Positions 6,987-14,952 of a stretch of DNA of 64,000 nt are shown one piece after another; position 1 is the first letter of the stretch, and each line of letters begins with the position of its first letter. Made by a program: the position numbers and the translations under genes. Source of the DNA: an uncultured Flavobacteriaceae bacterium. GTDB taxonomy: Bacteria > Bacteroidota > Bacteroidia > Flavobacteriales > Flavobacteriaceae. The DNA lies in the NCBI GenBank assembly GCA_947502635.1, contig CANNAN010000001.1:665246-729245 (forward strand), read 5' to 3'. Below the pieces are notes generated by a model that worked only from the letters and a program-made list of their open reading frames with translations, was not told where the DNA came from and ran no database searches.

Positions 6987-9839
6987 ATGCCAAAAAATTC
7001 AAAACTTAAATCGATACTAATTATTGGCTCGGGTCCTATTGTTATTGGACAAGCATGTGAGTTTGATTACTCGGGAACGCAAGCTTTGAGATCACTTAGA
7101 GAAGATGGAATTGAAACAATTCTTATTAATTCTAACCCAGCAACCATCATGACAGATCCTTCTATGGCTGATCATGTTTATTTGCTTCCGCTGAATACAA
7201 AATCGATTATTAAAATTTTAAAAGAACATCCGCAAATTGATGCTGTATTACCTACTATGGGCGGACAAACAGCTTTAAATTTATGTATAGAAGCTGACGA
7301 AAAAGGTATTTGGGATGATTTTAATGTTGATATTATTGGGGTTGATATTGCCGCTATAAATATTACTGAAGATAGAGAACAGTTTAGAGAACTGATGCTT
7401 AAAATTGGTATTCCAATGGCACCTCAAGCAACGGCAACCTCTTATTTAAAAGGGAAAGAAATTGCTCAAGAATTTGGTTTTCCTTTAGTTATAAGAGCAT
7501 CCTATACCTTAGGAGGTGCAGGAGCCTCTTTTGTACATAAAGAAGAAGATTTTGATGAATTATTAACCCGCGGTTTGGAAATTTCTCCAATTCATGAGGT
7601 TATGATAGATAAAGCATTGATTGGCTGGAAAGAATATGAATTAGAGCTGCTTAGAGATGCTAATGATAATGTTGTTATTATATGTTCTATTGAGAATATG
7701 GATCCTATGGGGATACATACAGGTGATTCTATAACAGTAGCACCAGCAATGACATTAAGTGATAGAACGTATCAAAGAATGCGTGATATGGCTATTCATA
7801 TGATGCGAAGTATCGGTGATTTTGCAGGAGGCTGTAACGTTCAGTTTGCCGTTTCTCCAGATGAAAACGAAGATATTATTGCGATTGAAATTAACCCACG
7901 TGTTTCACGTTCTTCTGCATTAGCAAGTAAAGCAACAGGATATCCTATTGCAAAAGTAGCAGCTAAACTGGCAATTGGGTATCATTTAGATGAATTACAA
8001 AATCAGATTACAAAATCTACTTCAGCTTTATTTGAGCCTACTTTAGATTATGTGATTGTAAAAATACCACGCTGGAATTTCGATAAGTTTGAAGGTTCAG
8101 ATAGGACTTTAGGACTTCAAATGAAATCTGTAGGTGAAGTGATGGGAATTGGGCGTTCGTTCCAAGAAGCACTTCATAAAGCAACCCAATCGTTAGAAAT
8201 TAAACGTAATGGACTAGGTGCAGACGGTAAAGAAAATAAAAATTACGATCAAATTATAGAGAAGCTTACTTATGCATCTTGGGATCGTGTTTTTATTATT
8301 TATGATGCCATTCAAATGGGGATTCCATTAAGTAGAATTCATGAGATCACAAAAATAGATATGTGGTTCTTGAAACAATATGAAGAACTACATTTTCTTA
8401 AAAATGAAATTGCGACCTTCACTATTGATACTATAGAAAAAGATTTATTGTTAGAAGCTAAGCAAAAAGGTTATGGCGACAGACAGATAGCACACATGTT
8501 GGGTTGTTTAGAAAGTCAGGTTTATAACAAACGAGAAGCATTAGGTGTTAATCGTGTTTACAAATTAGTGGATACTTGTGCTGCAGAATTTAAAGCCAAA
8601 ACACCATATTATTATTCCACGTTCGAAAGTGATATGGAAACCGCAGACGGTAATAGGTATGCAGATAATGAAAGTGTCGTTTCAGACAAAAAGAAAATTA
8701 TTGTTTTAGGATCTGGACCCAATAGAATAGGACAGGGGATTGAGTTCGATTATTGTTGTGTGCACGGTGTATTAGCTGCGTCTGAATCTGGTTACGAAAC
8801 CATCATGATTAACTGTAATCCTGAAACTGTTTCAACAGATTTTGATACTGCCGATAAATTATATTTTGAGCCTGTTTTTTGGGAGCATATTTATGATATT
8901 ATTAAGCATGAGAAACCTGAAGGTGTTATTGTGCAACTAGGAGGTCAAACAGCTTTAAAATTAGCTGAAAAACTATCTCGATATGGTGTTAAAATCTTAG
9001 GGACAAGTTTTGAATCACTTGATTTAGCGGAAGATAGAGGTTTGTTCTCAAATCTTTTAAAAGAGAATAACATTCCTTACCCACAGTTTGATATTGCTAC
9101 AACAGCAGACGAGGCATCAGCTATTGCAGATGTATTAGATTTTCCAATTTTAGTACGTCCTTCATATGTCCTTGGAGGTCAGGGGATGAAGATTGTTATC
9201 AATAAAGAAGAATTAGAAAAACATGTAGTTGATTTATTAAGCAGAATGCCTGGAAATCAGTTGCTTTTAGATCATTATTTAGATGGTGCTATTGAGGCTG
9301 AAGCCGATGCGATTTGTGATGGAGAGAATGTCTATATTATAGGTATCATGGAGCATATAGAACCATGTGGTATTCATTCGGGAGATAGTAACTCTTTGTT
9401 ACCACCGTTTAACCTTGGAGATTTGGTAATGCAACAAATAGTAGACCATACCAAGAAAATTGCTTTGGCATTAAATACGGTTGGTTTAATTAACATTCAA
9501 TTTGCTATTAAAGATGATACAGTTTACATCATCGAAGCAAATCCAAGAGCTTCCAGAACAGTACCTTTTATAGCGAAAGCTTATGGAGAGCCTTATGTTA
9601 ATTATGCGACTAAAGTGATGCTTGGTGAAAAGAAGATAAAAGATTTTAATTTTAAACCACAACTAGAAGGATATGCTATTAAGCAACCTGTATTCTCTTT
9701 TAATAAGTTCCCTAATGTGAATAAGAAATTGGGACCAGAAATGAAAAGTACAGGGGAAAGTATATTATTCATTGATAGTTTGAAGGATGATGAATTTTAC
9801 GATTTGTACTCTAGACGAAAAATGTACTTGAGTAAATAA
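6987..9839 (+). CDS. carB: Carbamoyl-phosphate synthase large subunit
   Basis: The 950-residue protein has two tandem ATP-grasp halves: KSILIIGSGPIVIGQACEFDYSGTQ at the start and KKIIVLGSGPNRIGQGIEFDYC around residue 575. It makes carbamoyl phosphate from ammonia, bicarbonate and two ATP for pyrimidine and arginine synthesis, with the glutaminase CarA, which is not in the window. It stops just after the second synthetase half and lacks the roughly 120-residue MGS-like allosteric domain found in the 1073-residue E. coli enzyme, so UMP/ornithine control should differ. A strong terminator follows at 9859-9887. Confidence 0.96.
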   Translation: MPKNSKLKSILIIGSGPIVIGQACEFDYSGTQALRSLREDGIETILINSNPATIMTDPSMADHVYLLPLNTKSIIKILKEHPQIDAVLPTMGGQTALNLCIEADEKGIWDDFNVDIIGVDIAAINITEDREQFRELMLKIGIPMAPQATATSYLKGKEIAQEFGFPLVIRASYTLGGAGASFVHKEEDFDELLTRGLEISPIHEVMIDKALIGWKEYELELLRDANDNVVIICSIENMDPMGIHTGDSITVAPAMTLSDRTYQRMRDMAIHMMRSIGDFAGGCNVQFAVSPDENEDIIAIEINPRVSRSSALASKATGYPIAKVAAKLAIGYHLDELQNQITKSTSALFEPTLDYVIVKIPRWNFDKFEGSDRTLGLQMKSVGEVMGIGRSFQEALHKATQSLEIKRNGLGADGKENKNYDQIIEKLTYASWDRVFIIYDAIQMGIPLSRIHEITKIDMWFLKQYEELHFLKNEIATFTIDTIEKDLLLEAKQKGYGDRQIAHMLGCLESQVYNKREALGVNRVYKLVDTCAAEFKAKTPYYYSTFESDMETADGNRYADNESVVSDKKKIIVLGSGPNRIGQGIEFDYCCVHGVLAASESGYETIMINCNPETVSTDFDTADKLYFEPVFWEHIYDIIKHEKPEGVIVQLGGQTALKLAEKLSRYGVKILGTSFESLDLAEDRGLFSNLLKENNIPYPQFDIATTADEASAIADVLDFPILVRPSYVLGGQGMKIVINKEELEKHVVDLLSRMPGNQLLLDHYLDGAIEAEADAICDGENVYIIGIMEHIEPCGIHSGDSNSLLPPFNLGDLVMQQIVDHTKKIALALNTVGLINIQFAIKDDTVYIIEANPRASRTVPFIAKAYGEPYVNYATKVMLGEKKIKDFNFKPQLEGYAIKQPVFSFNKFPNVNKKLGPEMKSTGESILFIDSLKDDEFYDLYSRRKMYLSK

Positions 9840-9858
9840 TTCATTCTAAATATTTAAT

Positions 9859-9887
9859 AAAAAATGCCGCTTTATGCGGCATTTTTT
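9859..9887 (+). terminator. Intrinsic terminator after carB
   Basis: A perfect 12-bp stem AAAAAATGCCGC / GCGGCATTTTTT has a 5-base loop and begins 19 bases after the carB stop. It is almost identical to the hairpin at 12245-12270. Confidence 0.9.
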
Positions 9888-9950
9888 ATTAAGGCTTTTA
9901 ACTTAAATTTTTTGCGAATTTTTATTATTTTTTGGAGGGTTTTTGTGTGC

Positions 9951-9980
9951 GTAAACGTTATACTTTTGTATAACGTTTAC
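9951..9980 (+). promoter_or_regulatory. Perfect palindrome around a possible -7 element upstream of the metalloprotease
   Basis: GTAAACGTTATAC at 9951-9963 and its exact reverse complement at 9968-9980 are separated by TTTT, ending 25 bases before the ATG. The centre reads TACTTTTG (9961-9968), which fits the TAnnTTTG -7 consensus, although a -33 TTG at the normal 19-base distance is missing. No T-run follows, so a terminator is unlikely. A repressor or activator operator, or a 5'-UTR hairpin, is the likely role. Confidence 0.55.
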
Positions 9981-10005
9981 TATAAATTTTAACCCTCAAA
10001 ATCTT

Positions 10006-12216
10006 ATGAAAATCTGTCATTATTTTTTATCAATAATTTTCATTTTTACTTTTTTTAGTTTTACAGTAAGTGCACAGGTAATGAAGCCTGTAAGTTCTTC
10101 TAATGATTCAGAAAAGGAAGTTTCGAAAACAAAAAAATATTCAGTTAATTCTGATTTTTGTGGAACGGATTATTTTCATAATCAAAAAATGAAAAATGAT
10201 GCACAGTATAAAGTGCGCCATAAGCAATCCATTCAATCTGCTAAAAATGTTAGTGTACAAAGGAGAACATCACCTAACGGTATAAGGCAAGTGCCAGTAG
10301 TTGTTCATGTTATGCATAAAGGAGAGATACTAGGTACAGGGACTAATATTTCTGATGAAGATGTAAGAAGAGGGATAAAAAGTTTAAATAATTATTGGAG
10401 AAAAATTTCAGGTTCAAAAGGAGATGGAAGCGGTGTGGATATGAAAATTGAATTTGCTTTAGCAGTTCAAGATCCAAGAGGAAACTGTACTAATGGTATT
10501 GACCGTGTAGACATGAGTGGTGTTCCAGCTTATGTAAGTAATGGTGTTAATAGAAGAGAGTCTGGAGGTATACCAGATCATACCCCAGGTGGAGGCATAA
10601 ACTCACTCAAAGAATATAGTATTTGGGATCCTACAAAGTATTATAATGTTTGGATAGTTGATGAAATAGATAATAAAAATTGCTATACTGAAGGTAAATT
10701 TGTGGCGGGATACGCTTTTTATCCATCTCAACATGGACAACCTTATGATGGTTCTGTTGTATTAATTTGCTCTTATTTAAATGAATCAAATCATGTATGG
10801 GCACATGAAATGGGGCATGCATTTAATTTAAGGCATACTTTTAATGGGGATGACCCAGATAATAATGTATGTGGGGATGATGGTATCGCAGACACACCAA
10901 AGCATATCAGAACATCATCAATAACGCCTTCTATTTATAGAGATTGTGATAATAATGACGCTAATATGTGTGATCCTACATTTAATCAAATAATAAATCC
11001 TGATACAAACTTTAGGAGGAGTTCAGGGACACACCAGGATCATATGCATAATTATATGGATTATACAGGATGTGCTACAGAGTTTACTGGTGGACAAAGA
11101 GAAGTGGTAATCGATGCATTAGCAGGACCGAGGGCTTCCTTTCTTACGAGTCCTGCTTTGACTCCACCTACAATAGCTACAGTTGACTTTATATCTGAAG
11201 GATCTAGCGTGTGTTTAGGCAGCACATTAATGTTTACAGACATATCTAGTTGCACCCCAAATTCTTTTACAAATGAAGCGTACGATGATATAACATTTCT
11301 CTGGACTTTTGATAATGGTGTTGATACTCCTTATACTTCTACAGATCAAAATCCAACAATTGCTTTTAATAATTTAGGAACATACGATGTAACGCTTTCA
11401 GTAACGAATGATTTGGGTGCAAGAAGTTTGACTAAAACCGATAATATTGTTGTTAACTCAGGTATTATAGGAACATGTACTGTTTCCAGTACCAATGAAG
11501 GTCGCTTTGGTATTGGAGTAACTAATATTTCATTTAACACTTTAAACAATAAAACGGAGCCTGCTATACCTGTTGGTGCTTTACAGGATTATAGCTGTTC
11601 TAAAAATACGATGGTTAGTATTGGAAGTTCTTACAATTTAAATGTAAGTTATAAATCCAGAAGAAAAGATAAAGGACAGTATTTAGAAGTATGGATTGAT
11701 TGGGATAACAGCGGAAGTTTTGAGGCCTCTAATGTAAATGGAGTTAGCGAGCTCGTTTTAACCGATAGTGTTTCAGGAGATTCACCAGGACTTCATGATG
11801 CAACAACAAGTGTAACACCTCCTGTAACAGCAACATTAAATACTTTATTGAGAATGCGAGTGATTTCGAATTATGGGGAAGCCCCTAATGAATGTGGAGA
11901 AGGAGAGGCACAACGGGCTGATGATTATGGTGTTTATGTTAGGCAAGATGATCCTTTAAGTATTAATGACTTATCCAAATCTGATTACAGATTTAAAATT
12001 ATACCTAACCCAGTACAGGATTATTTAAATGTTTCTTTGAAAAATGATGATATAATAAGAGGTTATGGGATTTATGATATTAGTGGTAAGAGAGTATTAT
12101 CTAATTTAAAAGTAACTAAAAGTAACATTGAAGTTTCAGAACTTTCAAATGGTTTTTATTTCCTGAAAATATGGACTGATACTAAGGAAATGACAGAAAA
12201 ATTCATTAAAAAGTAA
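10006..12216 (+). CDS. Secreted M43-type zinc metalloprotease with PKD, GEVED and T9SS sorting domains
   Basis: The 736-residue preproprotein has a signal peptide ending near SAQ (residue 24). A metzincin-type protease domain carries the zinc site HEMGHAFNLRH (H267, E268, H271, H277) and a Met-turn NYMDY at 349-353, as in pappalysin-type M43 enzymes. A PKD-like domain (about 395-485) and a GEVED-type domain (about 520-645, WIDWDNSGSFE) follow. The last 75 residues (IPNPVQDYLNVSL... GFYFLKIWTD) are a type A T9SS sorting domain. The enzyme should be exported by T9SS and act at the surface or in the medium. It is monocistronic, with a palindrome before it and a terminator after it. Confidence 0.9.
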   Translation: MKICHYFLSIIFIFTFFSFTVSAQVMKPVSSSNDSEKEVSKTKKYSVNSDFCGTDYFHNQKMKNDAQYKVRHKQSIQSAKNVSVQRRTSPNGIRQVPVVVHVMHKGEILGTGTNISDEDVRRGIKSLNNYWRKISGSKGDGSGVDMKIEFALAVQDPRGNCTNGIDRVDMSGVPAYVSNGVNRRESGGIPDHTPGGGINSLKEYSIWDPTKYYNVWIVDEIDNKNCYTEGKFVAGYAFYPSQHGQPYDGSVVLICSYLNESNHVWAHEMGHAFNLRHTFNGDDPDNNVCGDDGIADTPKHIRTSSITPSIYRDCDNNDANMCDPTFNQIINPDTNFRRSSGTHQDHMHNYMDYTGCATEFTGGQREVVIDALAGPRASFLTSPALTPPTIATVDFISEGSSVCLGSTLMFTDISSCTPNSFTNEAYDDITFLWTFDNGVDTPYTSTDQNPTIAFNNLGTYDVTLSVTNDLGARSLTKTDNIVVNSGIIGTCTVSSTNEGRFGIGVTNISFNTLNNKTEPAIPVGALQDYSCSKNTMVSIGSSYNLNVSYKSRRKDKGQYLEVWIDWDNSGSFEASNVNGVSELVLTDSVSGDSPGLHDATTSVTPPVTATLNTLLRMRVISNYGEAPNECGEGEAQRADDYGVYVRQDDPLSINDLSKSDYRFKIIPNPVQDYLNVSLKNDDIIRGYGIYDISGKRVLSNLKVTKSNIEVSELSNGFYFLKIWTDTKEMTEKFIKK

Positions 12217-12244
12217 AAACTCAAAGTTTGCTGTGTTAATTGTG

Positions 12245-12270
12245 AAAAATGCCGCTTTAAGCGGCATTTT
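12245..12270 (+). terminator. Intrinsic terminator after metalloprotease gene
   Basis: The stem AAAATGCCGC / GCGGCATTTT with loop TTTAA lies 29 bases after the stop. Stem and loop differ at only one base from the core of the carB terminator. Confidence 0.8.
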
Positions 12271-12297
12271 ATTATTATAATAGAGTTACTTTTCTAA

Positions 12298-12408
12298 AAG
12301 ATTGAAGAATTGACCTTGTACACAATTCAACAACAAAAAGAAATTGTTGAGATAAAAGGTTTAGTGAAAAGTTTTTTAGAAAAAGATAAAAAAGAAATTA
12401 ATAACTAA
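12298..12408 (+). pseudogene. C-terminal remnant of a secreted coiled-coil (tail-fibre-like) protein
   Basis: An open stretch of 36 codons, KIEELTLYTIQQQKEIVEI... ending KKEINN and TAA, is preceded directly by a stop and has no start codon. It matches the C-terminal coiled coil of the intact gene just downstream (KIEELTLYIIEQNK in 12524-13255) and the usual ending of this Flavobacteriia family. It is best read as the relic of a lost paralogue. The rest of the 12217-12523 gap holds two hairpins and no gene. Confidence 0.6.
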
Positions 12409-12428
12409 TAACTAAAAATAAAACAAAA

Positions 12429-12461
12429 ACCTTACAAAAAGTAAGGTAAAACCTTACTTTT
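12429..12461 (+). repeat. Alternating repeat ACCTTAC / GTAAGGT / ACCTTAC with terminator-like hairpin
   Basis: ACCTTAC (12429-12435), GTAAGGT (12441-12447) and ACCTTAC (12451-12457) alternate in orientation. The second pair extends to a perfect 11-bp stem AAAAGTAAGGT / ACCTTACTTTT (12437-12461) with loop AAA. The first pair would compete with it. It may simply be the terminator of the decayed gene, or an attenuator-like element before 12524. Confidence 0.5.
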
Positions 12462-12523
12462 ATATCATTTATAAGTAGTAGTTTTATGAAGAATAATTTT
12501 GTTAACTTTTAAAATATTAATTT

Positions 12524-13255
12524 ATGAAACTACAATTTTTTACTTTTTGCTTATTCATGCTAACAGTTTTTTGTTTAAATGCTCAACATAATTACGATAA
12601 TCAAGGAGTAATATATTCTAAAGATTCAAATAAACTTTTAATAGGAGCTTCATCGGGATCTGAAGGTTTGGGGTCAGATTCGGGATTTTTACTACTTCAT
12701 TCCAATACAAATTCTTATCTATCTGTAGTTGGAGGTGACTCAAAATTTTGGATTAGCTCTAATGAGCAACATGGAAATGGTATCAGCTATACAAATAACT
12801 TGCCTTTCACTTTTTATATGCGAGGAGTAGGTGAGCAAATGCGCATGAACATTAATGGAGGAATTAGCATTGGAACAAATTTATCTCCAGTTGGTTATAA
12901 ATTAGCTGTAGGAGGTAAAATAATAAGTGAAGAAGTTAAAGTCCAACTACAAAGCCAATGGGCAGATTATGTTTTTAAAGATGATTATGAATTACCATTA
13001 TTAAAAGAATTAGAGTCTTATATTAATAAAAATGGACACTTACCAAATGTGCCTTCTGCTGAAGAAATAGCTAAAAATGGTTTAGAACTTGGAGAAATGG
13101 CAAAAATTCAACAAGAAAAAATAGAAGAATTGACTTTGTATATTATTGAGCAAAATAAAATTAATGAAAAACAAAACTTAGAATTGAAAAAACAATCTAA
13201 AGAAATAGACGAATTAAAAGCTTTGGTGAAAATTTTAATAAAAAAAAATAAATAA
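12524..13255 (+). CDS. Secreted protein with C-terminal coiled coil (tail-fibre-like family)
   Basis: The 243-residue protein has a signal peptide (KLQFFTFCLFMLTVFCLNAQ). Its beta-rich middle ends in VGYKLAVGGKIISEEVKVQLQ, followed by WADYVFKDDYELPLLKELESYINKNGHLPNVPS. The tail is a lysine/glutamate-rich coiled coil (about residues 185-243). This is a common Flavobacteriia architecture resembling phage tail-fibre C-termini; a trimeric surface or secreted fibre is plausible. No enzyme motif is seen. A remnant of a related gene lies just upstream. Confidence 0.75.
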   Translation: MKLQFFTFCLFMLTVFCLNAQHNYDNQGVIYSKDSNKLLIGASSGSEGLGSDSGFLLLHSNTNSYLSVVGGDSKFWISSNEQHGNGISYTNNLPFTFYMRGVGEQMRMNINGGISIGTNLSPVGYKLAVGGKIISEEVKVQLQSQWADYVFKDDYELPLLKELESYINKNGHLPNVPSAEEIAKNGLELGEMAKIQQEKIEELTLYIIEQNKINEKQNLELKKQSKEIDELKALVKILIKKNK

Positions 13256-13287
13256 CCTATTAATGTTCAGTAATTTAGGCTTATTAA

Positions 13288-13332
13288 GAGGAGGAGAGAC
13301 ACTTAAATAAAGTGGGATTCTTCTCTTTTTTG
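13288..13332 (+). terminator. Possible imperfect terminator
   Basis: AAGAG...GACACTT can pair imperfectly with AAGTG...CTCTT, and the 3' arm runs into a T-run. It lies 33 bases after the coiled-coil gene. The stem has mismatches and wobbles, so the call is tentative. Confidence 0.35.
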
Positions 13333-13400
13333 TTGAAATATTTCTTTTGTATCATCTAATTAATTTGCTTTCTAATCAAAGCAGAATAGAACACATAATA

Positions 13401-13751
13401 TTAGTTTTCTAAAAGACCATCATCTTTCCATTTTTGAATAATATCTCTATTGCCTATAGGCATTTGTCCAGTAGGGGGCATAGGACTGGAAGCACTATTA
13501 ATTCGGGTTAATATGATATCTACTTTATCTTTGACCTGAGTATAAGTTGTTAAAGAAAATGGTGCACCATTGGCAGTTGGATTACCATGACATTGTAAAC
13601 AATTACCCCCAATAATATTTTTTACATTGGCATCATAAGTAATGCCATTGGAATTAGGGTCTGGTTGAGAGACTGTATCATCACTTCCATTTGAACAATT
13701 GAGAAGTAGTAAAGTAGTAGTAAATAAATAAATTAAATTTTTAAAATTCAT
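13401..13751 (-). CDS. Small lipoprotein with c-type haem motif CLQCH
   Basis: The 116-residue protein has a lipoprotein signal (MNFKNLIYLFTTTLLLLNCSNG, lipobox LLNC) and a single CLQCH motif that fits covalent haem c attachment. A methionine-rich segment (SSPMPPTGQMPIG) could give the axial ligand, and the ending DIIQKWKDDGLLEN is typical of Bacteroidetes cytochrome-c-like lipoproteins. It resembles the protein at 41857-42222 (shared NGAPxxxTTxxxVK and KWxxDGLLE). It may act as a periplasmic electron carrier or haem-binding protein. It stands alone here, divergent from the polysaccharide cluster. Confidence 0.75.
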   Translation of the reverse strand: MNFKNLIYLFTTTLLLLNCSNGSDDTVSQPDPNSNGITYDANVKNIIGGNCLQCHGNPTANGAPFSLTTYTQVKDKVDIILTRINSASSPMPPTGQMPIGNRDIIQKWKDDGLLEN

Positions 13752-13961
13752 AGCATTTTAGGGTTTAAAAAAAAGAGAGAATATAACTTATATTAAAAAC
13801 AAATATACAATTTACAATAATGGAGTAATCTAAAGGTGTGATTTTGCATCCCTTTTTTTATCATACTTATACATGAATGATACTGTTTTATGAATAGTAG
13901 TTTTTAATTGAATCTTATATACTTAACATTATTCTTTATATTTGTTTTCTTAAAATTCAAA

Positions 13962-14951
13962 ATGAAATTTCTATCTGGTTTTCTTAAAAGAATTGCCAAA
14001 ATTTGTATAATAGCATGTATTGTTTTTCTATTTTTTGAATGTGCTTACCAATTTTCTGTAATAGATTTTTATAAAGCTGAGCTCATCTATTTAAACAATA
14101 CTAATGACCTGAACTCTGATAAAATTGATTTCCTTGTTTTTGGAGATTCTTTTTCAGCAGATAAAAATAATTATATTAATATTCTAAAAAAGGAAAAAAC
14201 TGATTTTTCTTTTATAAATGCTAGTATTCCAGGGACGGGAATAAAACAAGTAAATACTTTTGTTGAAAAAAAAATAAAAAGGCACAACCCTAAAAACATC
14301 ATTTATCAGGTATATACTGGAAATGATCTTTTAGATATAAAACATCTTTCAAATTGGAAAAAAACATCTATCTTGAGAAATCTTTATTGGAAGGCCACAG
14401 ATTATTTTGAATCAGGAATTTATTTAAATCAAAAATTAAAGGGACTTAAAAAATACGATACACTAAAAACTAGGGCTTTGAGTAATTTTTTTTCTATTGA
14501 ACTATATAATGCTCGTCAAAAGTTATTATTCAATATAGATCCTAATTATTTAGAAAGAACTATTTTTCTTGAAAGTGATTTCAAAGAAAGGTATGATATA
14601 TGGAAGAGAGAACTTTTAAAATTTCTAAATTCAATTCCCAAAACAATTCCTGTTTTTATTGTATTTGTGCCGCATTGTTCGCAAGTGAATGATTTTTATT
14701 TAAATAATATGGAACAATTGGGAGCAAAATTTAATAATCGAATCTCATTTCAAAAAGTAACTTATCCTTTTTTCGATTCTAGTTCTAAAGATTTTAAAAA
14801 CTTCGAGAATGTTGTGTTTTTAAACTCACTTCCTTTTTTAAGAAAACAAGATAGTATTAGTAATAGATTGTATTACGAAAACGACCCGCATTTAAACCAG
14901 AAAGGACAAAAAGAATTGGCTAATTATTTAAGAACTAAAATATTTAATTAA
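13962..14951 (+). CDS. Membrane-anchored SGNH/GDSL hydrolase-like protein
   Basis: ATG at 13962 (MKFLSGFLKRIAK) is preferred over the upstream TTG at 13908 because it places a single transmembrane anchor at about residues 10-28 with a basic flank. The 329-residue protein has block I GDSFSADKN (catalytic serine), a possible block III in YQVYTGNDLLDI and block V DPHLNQKGQ (aspartate and histidine). SGNH proteins in glycan loci are usually O-acyltransferase partners or esterases acting outside the membrane. It is the first gene of a plus-strand operon; the next gene begins 1 base after its stop. Confidence 0.78.
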   Translation: MKFLSGFLKRIAKICIIACIVFLFFECAYQFSVIDFYKAELIYLNNTNDLNSDKIDFLVFGDSFSADKNNYINILKKEKTDFSFINASIPGTGIKQVNTFVEKKIKRHNPKNIIYQVYTGNDLLDIKHLSNWKKTSILRNLYWKATDYFESGIYLNQKLKGLKKYDTLKTRALSNFFSIELYNARQKLLFNIDPNYLERTIFLESDFKERYDIWKRELLKFLNSIPKTIPVFIVFVPHCSQVNDFYLNNMEQLGAKFNNRISFQKVTYPFFDSSSKDFKNFENVVFLNSLPFLRKQDSISNRLYYENDPHLNQKGQKELANYLRTKIFN

Positions 14952-14952
14952 C

